Assembly (NCBI GenBank): GCA_016906335.1
Contig: JADEYG010000007.1
Location: forward strand, 1,876,001-1,940,000
Source of the DNA: Novakomyces olei
Lineage: Eukaryota; Ascomycota; Novakomycetes; Novakomycetales; Novakomycetaceae
Length of the DNA stretch: 64,000 bases
Direction: 5' to 3'
How positions within the stretch are numbered: the first letter of the stretch is position 1; the number at the start of each line of letters is the position of its first letter. The position numbers and the translations under genes are program-made. The notes below the pieces were generated by a model, which was given only the letters and a program-made list of their open reading frames with translations, was not told the origin of the DNA and did no database searches. This document shows positions 55,919-64,000 of this stretch, piece after piece.

Positions 55919-58900
55919 ATGTCAGTCTCTGACGCGTACCAGGTCGGCACGTAAGTACAAATTTCTGGACAGATATGCGCCACGCTATAGCGGCAGTGTT
56001 TGTGAAAATTCTCGAGAGAATTCTCGGTACAGCAAAGCCGGTCCTTTGTCTCGTGCCTTGTTTGGTTAATTATTACTGACGCGTTAAAGACAATGCTGGC
56101 TCGCCGATAACAAGGCGGCCTGGCTGCCCGGCCGGATCGTGCAACGCCGAGACGAAGACGATGCCAGAGTTGCACTCACTATCGAGGACGACGAGAATGG
56201 AAATGTAAGGAAATGGTGTAATCGTTATGCACATACGACTAACTGTAAAGGTCCGCGAAATCGACACGACTCTGGAGGCAATAGCGAAAAAGGACGCGAG
56301 TCTTCCTCCCTTACGTAATCCGTCGATCTTAGAGTCGGCGGAAGATCTGACCTCGCTGTCTTATCTCAATGAGCCGTCTGTTTTGCATACTATTCGTGCA
56401 CGATATGATCAGCTGCAAGTCTACACTTATTCCGGTATTGTGCTGATCGCGACCAACCCTTTCCAAAATATGCCCTCACTTTACTCTCACGATATTGTGC
56501 AGACGTATGCGGGCAAGCGTCGGGGCGAGCAGGAGCCTCATTTGTTTGCTATCGCGGAAGACGCGTATCGATGTATGTTACGCGACGGCAAGAACCAGAC
56601 TATTATCGTCTCTGGAGAGTCGGGAGCCGGTAAAACTGTCTCGGCTAAATACATTATGCGATACTTTGCCACCGTCGAAGACCCAACAAAGCCTCGATTG
56701 ATCGGTGACCGGCACGAAATGAGCAAAACTGAGAAACAGATTCTTGCAACTAACCCGATAATGGAGGCATTTGGCAACGCAAAGACTACGCGTAACGATA
56801 ATTCCTCCCGGTTTGGCAAATACATAGAGATTCAGTTTGATAACAAGAACAATATCTGTGGTGCAAAAATTAGGACTTATTTGCTGGAGAGGTCGCGTCT
56901 CGTTTTCCAACCAAAGACAGAGCGGAATTATCACATTTTTTACCAGCTCTGTGCGGGCGCTACTGAGGCGGAGAGAAAAGCACTCGGGCTAAGACCGGCC
57001 GGAGAGTTTGCCTATATGAATCAGGGCGGAGCAGAGTATGCAGAGATCAGTGGTGTAGATGACGCTCAGGACTTTGAGGCCACACGTAACGCGCTTAGTA
57101 CAATCGGACTATCTGATGCAGTCCAGGCAGAAATTTTCAAAGTCTTGGCTGCACTTCTCCATATTGGCGATATCTCTATTCGTGCTACGCGTTCAGACGC
57201 GCTATTGGCCAGTGACGAGCCGCATCTCGTGCAGGCGTGTGAGCTTCTTGGACTGGATCCTGCTGCATTTGCGAAATGGTGTGTGAAAAGGCAAATATCT
57301 ACAAGAGGTGAAAAGATTGTATCTAACCTTTCGCATAAGCACGCGCTTGTTGTGCGGGACTCTGTTGCAAAGTATATATACACCAGCCTGTTTGATTGGC
57401 TTGTGGCACAGATCAACGGGTCTCTACAAGCAGAGGGGGTCGATGTCAAGTCGTTCATTGGCGTACTCGATATCTATGGCTTTGAGCATTTCGACAAGAA
57501 TTCATTTGAACAGTTTTGTATTAATTATGCAAATGAAAAGCTGCAGCAAGAGTTTAACCAGCATGTTTTCAAATTAGAGCAAGACGAATATGTCCGTGAA
57601 GGCTTGAAATGGACGTTTATTGAGTTTTCAGATAATCAAGAGTGTATTGATCTCATTGAGGCGAGGTTGGGTATCCTGTCGCTGCTGGACGAGGAGAGCC
57701 GATTGCCCGCAGGCTCAGACGAATCCTGGGTCACCAAACTTAACCAGAATTTCGACAAGCCAGAGTTTGCCAACTCTTACCAAAAGCCTCGGTTTGGCCG
57801 GTCGGCGTTTACGATTAAGCACTACGCCTTGGACGTTACGTATGAGGGCGAAGGCTTTATTGAAAAGAATCGTGACACTGTGCCAGAGGAGCATTTGCAG
57901 GTCCTCAATGATTCAACAAACGAGTTTCTCCGATCCATTATTAAAGAATCAGCCAATGCTTCAGCCAAGGCTATAGAGGCATCGTCTGTCAAAAAGCAGG
58001 TTACTAGTGCGAATCGGAAGCCTACGCTGGGCTCCATCTTCAAAGGCTCACTTGCCAGCCTTATGAAGACAATAAACTCGACCAATGTGCACTATATTCG
58101 ATGCATAAAACCAAACGAGCAAAAAGCAGCATGGGTCTTTGAGCCCAACATGGTCCTCTCTCAATTACGCGCCTGTGGCGTCTTGGAAACGATTCGGATC
58201 TCGTGTGCCGGGTTCCCTTCGCGATGGACGTTTGCAGAGTTTTTAGATCGGTATTATATGCTTGCGCCCTCTGACAAGTGGTCTCTGCAGCCAAAAGAGT
58301 TTATCAATTTCATTCTGGCCGACAGGATCAAGGACACAAACGAGTACCAAATCGGCCATACAAAGCTGTTCCTCAGAGCAGGAATGCTGGCCTACTTTGA
58401 ACGGCTACGTGCTGATCGACTTGGAGAAATGGCGACGCGCTTGCAAAAGAACATCAAGGGCTATCACTGGCGCAAGAAGTTTGTACGCATTCGTTTGTCT
58501 ACAATACAACTGCAGAGCATTGTACGCTCCCAGCTCGTGCGCAAGAGGATCCACTATGATCAGGAATCGAGAGCGGCAACACGAATCCAGTCGTGCTGGA
58601 GGTGCTGTCAGGATCGCAAAAGGTTCCTTAGAATCAAGGAGGCAACTGTCAAACTGCAGGCAGCTTGTAGGGCCTACACTGTCCGCAAGACTCTACTAGA
58701 AAGTCGTAAAGGTGCCGCTGTAAGAACAATCCAGCGCTCGTGGCGTCGGTACCAATCGCGGAGGGACTTTATCAGCTATCGCAGGTCAGTTGTACTGGCT
58801 CAATCGCTGTGGCGGCGGAAACTTGCCCGACGGGCTCTTGAGCAGCGGCGTGTGGAGGTACGATCAGCGTCTCATTTCAAACAGGTCTCCTACCGACTGG

Positions 58901-61101
58901 AGAACAAAGTAGTCGAACTAACACAGACACTTGACCGGCGGACTCTGGAGAACAAGGCAGCTTTACAGCAGTTGAGTGCCCTTGAACTGGCCCACAGCGA
59001 GCTGAAGAGCAAACACGAAGAGCGGGAGAAGGTGTCTGCTCACTCGGAGCAAGAGCTGGAGCAGATGAAAGCTGAGCACGGAGGCAGACTGGCCCAACTG
59101 GATCAGCAGATTGCATCCTTACAGGACACTATTGCAGCCTCACAAAGGGAGCTGCAATCGACTGTTGCTGAACGCGATACACTGAAACGGGCACTGGCAG
59201 CCAAGGATCAAGAGATTTCTGGTCTTTTAGAGTCAAGGGCAAAAGAAGAGGAGAAAACAAAGAGCCTACAGCTAAGAGTACATGACCTGCAAAACGATAT
59301 TGATGCCCTGACAAAAGGCCTAAACAGTACTGCTGCTTTGACAGCAGAGCCCAATCTTGGCTCTGTTAATAACGCTCATTCCTCCAGACTGGCTGCGGGA
59401 AAACGTGGCCGCCGTAAGAGCTCCGGCTTTTATGTCGCCCGTGACCAGAGCCTTTCTGGTTCCGGTGTAGTCGTTAATGGGAGCTCAATTTCGCCTGAAT
59501 CTGTGTCGCGCATGAGACAGGCAGCCATAGCCATAGATGGCAGTGACGATGCCAGCGTATCTGCACGAACTGACCAGGAAGTCGTCTCAATCCTGGAGAA
59601 TCAAGGGGCACTTTCCCTGGAAATAACCCGGGGAATCATCGAGTCATTCAAGATTCCACAACCAAGTCTACAAAATCCTCCAGAGCCTGCGGAAGCCCTG
59701 TTCCCGGGCAGAATTGTCTCACTCATCCTCGAGCAAATGTGGGAACATGGCCTTTACGAGGAGAGCAAGGGCGTGCTGGCTAAAGTCATGACCAGTATCC
59801 AAACGCAGCTGTCAAAGTATGACCTTGACGATGTCATTATCCCTGGGGCCTTTTGGCTCTCAAATGTACACGAACTATTTTCCTTTGTTACGGTTTACGG
59901 GATGAATCTCGATGGATTAGATCAGGAGGATGCTCATGCTCTGGGGGAGATCATTCACATGGCCAGAGCGGACTTGGAGAGTCTAGAGTTCAATATCTAT
60001 CTCAACTGGATGGTGGAGATGAAGAAAAAAGTGCACAAGATAATTGTGCCAGCCGTTATTGAATCACAGTCTCTGCCTGGATTTATTACAAACGAAAGCA
60101 GTCGGTTCCTGAGCAAACTTTTGCCCAGCAACTCGCCCTCTTATTCTATGGACGATTTGCTTAATCTCTTCAACAAGATCCACAAGGCTGCAGTGTCCTT
60201 TGGACTGGAGAACAATGTTTCACGCCAGGCTATTACAGAACTGCTAAAGCTGATCGGCGTTACTGCATTTAACGATTTAATAATGCGCCGCAACTTTTTG
60301 TCCTGGAAACGAGGACTGCAGATCAATTATAATCTGACGCGGATTGAGGAATGGTGCAAGAGCCATGATCTTCCAGAGGGAACGTTGCAACTGGAGCATC
60401 TGCTTCAGGCTACTAAACTTTTGCAACTAAAGAAGGCTTCCCTGCAGGACATTGAAATTATCTATGATATTTGCTGGATGCTGTCTGCCTCTCAAGTACA
60501 GAAGCTGATCAACGTATGTACCAGAATAATTGAACTGGCAAAGTTGGAATGAACGACTAAACTGTATCATTTCAACTCATTTGGAAGCCCAGGTTTTAAT
60601 CACTGTCGTTTTTTATTTTATTTTTTTCATTTTCACAAAATTGATTTACCGGTTTATTGATTTGATCATCATGTTCTTGTATTTTTTACTCCTATTTTTA
60701 TACTACTATAAATTTCCTGTTATTATATTCAAACTATAACATTTAAACTGTTTATTTATTTATCTTTAATTCCGGATAAACTGTTTATTTAATTTATGTA
60801 ATTATTTTTCCCGTGGACTAACACTTTATAGCAATATTACGTTGCGGACTATGAGCATCCAATCAGTCAAGATATTCTCAAAGTCGTGGCTAGCCGGGTT
60901 ATTGCCGAGGACGACAATACCGGGTTATTGTTAGACGCAGTGCCATTGGACGACTGTGGCACCTTTGAAGTCACCGAGTCCCGGCAGCGAAGCATCCCCG
61001 TCCAGGACGTTCGTGTACCTTCCTGGCTGCAAGTAAACCAAGTTAGAAGACTTGCAGACATGACAGCGGCACCTGCAGACGGGGCGACTATGGCATTTTA
61101 A
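55919..61101 (+). CDS. MYO2: Class V myosin heavy chain
   Basis: Exons 55919-55950, 56090-56204, 56251-60513 and 60832-61101 give 1559 residues (yeast Myo2 is 1574). The SH3-like N-terminus reads MSVSDAYQVGTQCWLADNKAAWLPG. The motor has the P-loop GESGAGKT near residue 171, the NSSRFGKYIEIQF switch I and LDIYGFEHF switch II. Five or six IQ repeats follow the motor (about 770-920), then a coiled coil and the cargo-binding dilute domain. The last exon supplies the tail end (QYYVADYEHPISQDILKVVA, VPSWLQVNQVRRLADM); without it a premature stop would cut the dilute domain. It carries secretory vesicles and organelles along actin. Confidence 0.96.
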
Positions 61102-61907
61102 GCAAGAAGCGTAGATTCTCAAGTTTATTCTTTCTTTTATTCCATCGCCCGGAGGTTGTCGCTTTGTGACGCGACTAGACTCATTATGTTTTCTGCTGTA
61201 TTATTTTAGTTTTGTCTTTTTCTTGCTCGTTTTCGTTATATTATTCCTACAATCCCATGCCATTTCTATACTTCATACCGTCTTTTACACCATTCATATA
61301 TATTTTCTAAATTATCATACTACCACATCATTTTAGTCAGTGTTGCATCATCAATTCCCTGTACCAGCACTATATTCAACATACATTTTACGTTAGCTTT
61401 GATCTATTCCCCCCCTTAGATTCCATTATATTTTTATACCACGAAACGTGCAAATTCAAATTCGATATGACGACATTAATATCAGCACATTATATGGCTT
61501 TGTTCCACGTACGTTCTCGCAGACGATAGCTGTAATTTACGAAAAGTAACGTAAAAAAATCAGACACAGAGGACACAAGAACTATCTGTCTGTCTATCAA
61601 TGGGAGACAGGCAAAACCGCAAAGTGCAAGTACAAGCAATCTTATCAGCAGCCACAAAGTTACTTGCTAATCGATGTAGCACGTGCAATCGTGGCCTTAC
61701 AATCCATTACTTAGTCACGATTGGTACACAATGTAGACGTTTTCTTGCGCTTCTTACTCCGCACAACGTTACTTGCCAAGGCATTGCATCATAAGCTGAT
61801 TCTGGATACGGTGGGGAGCAGCGACCAAACGAGATTCGCGGCAGTTTGAACTCGTTTATAGCGCAGCCAAACCGTACGGAATAGCGCGCGGATAACTGGA
61901 CTCAATT
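61102..61907. other. Spacer MYO2 / PFF1
   Basis: 0.8 kb, AT-rich, no recognised gene or RNA. Confidence 0.4.
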
Positions 61908-64000
61908 ATGAAGGTAATTGCGCTTACATACAATTCCTAACAAAAAGTTTGTTACGCCGGCGTTTATAAAGGCACCGACAATTAACGTGTTTTTGCTTTT
62001 AACCACGTTCTTGCTCGTGCTCACAGGCGTAACTTACACGGCGGAAAACAATGACGTGTTTGACGATAGCCCGGGGAATATGCCTCAGGCACTGCGGCAA
62101 GCCTGGTCTGATCTCGAGTTCATTACTCGAGGTCCGAGGCCGTACAACTCGGAGTTTAATGCCGTTGTACGCGACTATATATTGAACCAGGCCAAGGAGG
62201 GTACGTTGAGCGAGACATAATATGGATTTTTAAGCGTCTTTAGGAGGCTGGTTGATCTATTTACGCTCTTTTAAAAATATATTTCCTGTCTTTTTATCGG
62301 TGGTTTTAGCCTTTTCTTTGAAAGCGTGTCTAACGGGTTAGTTGCCGTCAAGCACCGGGATGTTATAGTGGTTGATGACGTCAACACGACTGTACACATC
62401 GACCGTATCCCCATACCCGCGGGCGGCAGTGTCCCGTACTCTGTTTTCCAGGGCGATAATATTCTCGTCAAGATCCCGGGGACGGGAGGGGTTAAGAACA
62501 GCAACGACGCTGTTCTTTTATCTGCCCATTTTGGTACTTGACTCGTATTTATTACATACTTTTTCATTCATCCTAATTCTCGGAAGTATTGTTTTCTTTT
62601 GCCTTTTTCGTAGCAAGCGCTTGTGGTTTTATCGGCTTGGTTTTGGGTTGGTTACATCTCGGGTTGGAACTATTACGACAATGCAATTTATTCAATCTAT
62701 TTATTGCCCATTTTTTTTGTTCCATTTTTTCTATAATGATTTCTAACCACGAAATCAAGACAGTGTGAGCGTGTCTCATGGCACTACGGACGACGGAGCC
62801 GGTGTTGCTTGCGTACTAGCTGTAAGTTTACAACAATAGTTTACAGCAACGTACAATTAAGTTACTAACACATTCTTTATTCTAGCTGGTCCGCCATTTA
62901 GCAGCTAATCGTCCACATCGGGATATTGTAGTCAATATCAATAATGGGGAAGAAGACGGGCTGTTGGGTGCTAGAGCTTTTGCACAGCATCCACTTGCTC
63001 TCAATGTAACCAGTTTTGTTAACCTTGAAGGTGCTGGTGCAGGGGGCAAAAGCTTAATGTTCCGGTCTACAAATTATGCCACTACAAAGGCATATTTCCA
63101 GCACAATAGGGATCCATATGCTTTTGCTCTGTCTGCTGATTCCTTCCGATCGGGCCAAGTAAGGAGCGACACTGATTTCCGTATCTACTCCAGTTTAAAT
63201 GGGAAAAACACTCCTGGTGTCGATATTGCCTTCTTTGCTCCACGTGCTTTGTATCATACCCGGTCGGACAGCATAAACAACTTTTCCCCTTACAGTCTGC
63301 AACACATGTACAAGACTGCACTCAACACCGTGGCCAATTTGGCCAGTGGCAGTATCAAAAACGAATCATCAAAGGCTTTAGGTGGCTACTTTGCAGTGCT
63401 TGGATATTATGCGTACTTCAAGCAATCTATATTGCTCTTGGTGAACTTGGCCATGCTTATTGCCTGCCCTTGGATCCTCGGGTTAGGTGCACATGCAAGG
63501 CTTACCGCCCGAGGAAGAGTTTTGATCGGAAAGCTTGCGCTTTGTATTGTTCCTGTACTGGTGAATATTGCTGCGACAGTTATAATTGCTGCAATCTTGG
63601 GCGCAGTCTTGCCTGTTGTAAGTATAGCGGGGTTGATACATGAATGAATAAATATTTATTCGTTAAATTATTTAAATTATTTAAATGGCTTGAATTGTTC
63701 AGTTGTTCAATCGTTCAACCCTTTTTTTAATCTAATTTTTTATGATTATTTTATTTTATTTTATTTTATTTTAATTAACAAAAAATTGTTTTCCATTTTG
63801 ACTAACGCAATTGCAGTCTGCATATTCACACGGAATCGTTTTACTCGCATTCCTTTTAGTATTCAGCATATCAACGCTTCATGTGGGCATGAGAATAACA
63901 ACTAGCGCATTAAACATCAAAGGCTTAATGCTATCGGACGCCGAACGGGTGCTGACCTGGTTCATCGCCTGTTTTTGGTACGTTGCACTTTTTATTACAA
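61908..64000 (+). CDS. PFF1: Vacuolar membrane M28 metalloprotease Pff1 (partial, runs off the right end)
   Basis: Exons 61908-61913 (only ATG AAG), 61948-62200, 62310-62533, 62760-62821, 62886-63617 and 63817 onward. A membrane segment (INVFLLLTTFLLVLTGV) follows the start. The M28 zinc sites are visible: SAHFDS, TTDDG, NNGEEDG with the catalytic Glu, NLEGAGAGGK, and LYHTRSDS. More membrane segments start near 63410. Joining exon 2 to exon 3 leaves a phase error unless a microexon lies between: 62244-62250 (7 nt) or 62235-62250 (16 nt) would both fit. The open end is at 64000. Pff1 is a multispanning vacuolar protease of largely unknown substrate. Confidence 0.88.
63745..63776 (+). repeat. 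Short (ATTTT)n run in a PFF1 intron
   Basis: About six copies of the same pentanucleotide as the large array at 51763, inside the intron 63618-63816. This intron has a clear GACTAAC branch site 14 nt before its AG. Confidence 0.7.

Overview
The window looks like nuclear DNA of an ascomycete fungus. It is gene-dense (about 26 protein genes in 64 kb). Almost every gene is broken by short spliceosomal introns with GTATGT/GTAAGT-type donors and CTAAC/CTAAT/CTGAC branch sites about 8-15 nt before the 3' AG. Ribosomal-protein promoters carry TAGGGTAGGG (Homol-E-like) and CAGTCAC (Homol-D-like) boxes, as known from Schizosaccharomyces and relatives. There is a bifunctional ARG5,6 gene, a full-size fungal PDR transporter and a GIT1-type permease. 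CTG is read as leucine at conserved positions of RPL28, so this is not a CUG-Ser yeast. I would place it in Taphrinomycotina or an early-branching Saccharomycotina lineage, but the sequence alone does not settle this.

Layout. 0-4.2 kb: Nip30/FAM192A-type protein (+) and the SAC1 phosphoinositide phosphatase (+). 4.7-9.7 kb: ARG5,6 (-), divergent from LEO1 (+). 10.7-13 kb: TIF6 (-), an intron-containing tRNA-Glu(CTC) (-) and RPL28/uL15 (+). 13.9-17.5 kb: ammonium transporter (+) and an Irc21-like cytochrome b5 protein (+). 17.7-24.3 kb: NOP1 fibrillarin (-), divergent from RPL17/uL22 (+); then COY1/CASP (-), divergent from a CCDC174-like protein (+). 25.7-28.6 kb: GIT1-like transporter (+) behind three CACGTG boxes, and an aldo-keto reductase (+). 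28.9-34.7 kb: BAR-SH3 endophilin-like protein (-) with a 10-nt microexon, AOS1 SUMO E1 subunit (+) and AP-2 mu APM4 (-). 35.4-48.4 kb: PDR-type ABCG transporter (-), ESS2/Bis1 (+) and ABCB multidrug transporter (+). 49-64 kb: ODC mitochondrial carrier (+), RPL39 (-), NAP1 (-), divergent from class V myosin MYO2 (+), and the vacuolar M28 protease PFF1 (+), which runs off the right end.

Functionally this is a housekeeping region: ribosome biogenesis and translation (NOP1, TIF6, RPL28, RPL17, RPL39, tRNA-Glu), splicing and transcription (LEO1, ESS2, CCDC174-like, Nip30-like), membrane traffic and polarity (SAC1, COY1, APM4, BAR-SH3, MYO2), nutrient uptake and drug export (ammonium transporter, GIT1, PDR, ABCB), and arginine/mitochondrial metabolism (ARG5,6, ODC). 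I recognise no retroelement, DNA transposon, virus-like element or CRISPR array. The unusual content is in gene structure and non-coding DNA: microexons and 6-38-nt first coding exons, long AT-rich tandem arrays (ATTTT, ATTATTT, 11-mers), interstitial telomere-like repeats, palindromes upstream of the PDR gene, and a few candidate small spliced genes. No convincing undescribed system was found. All exon boundaries were read by eye and checked by reading-frame phase and by conserved protein sequence where the family is known.
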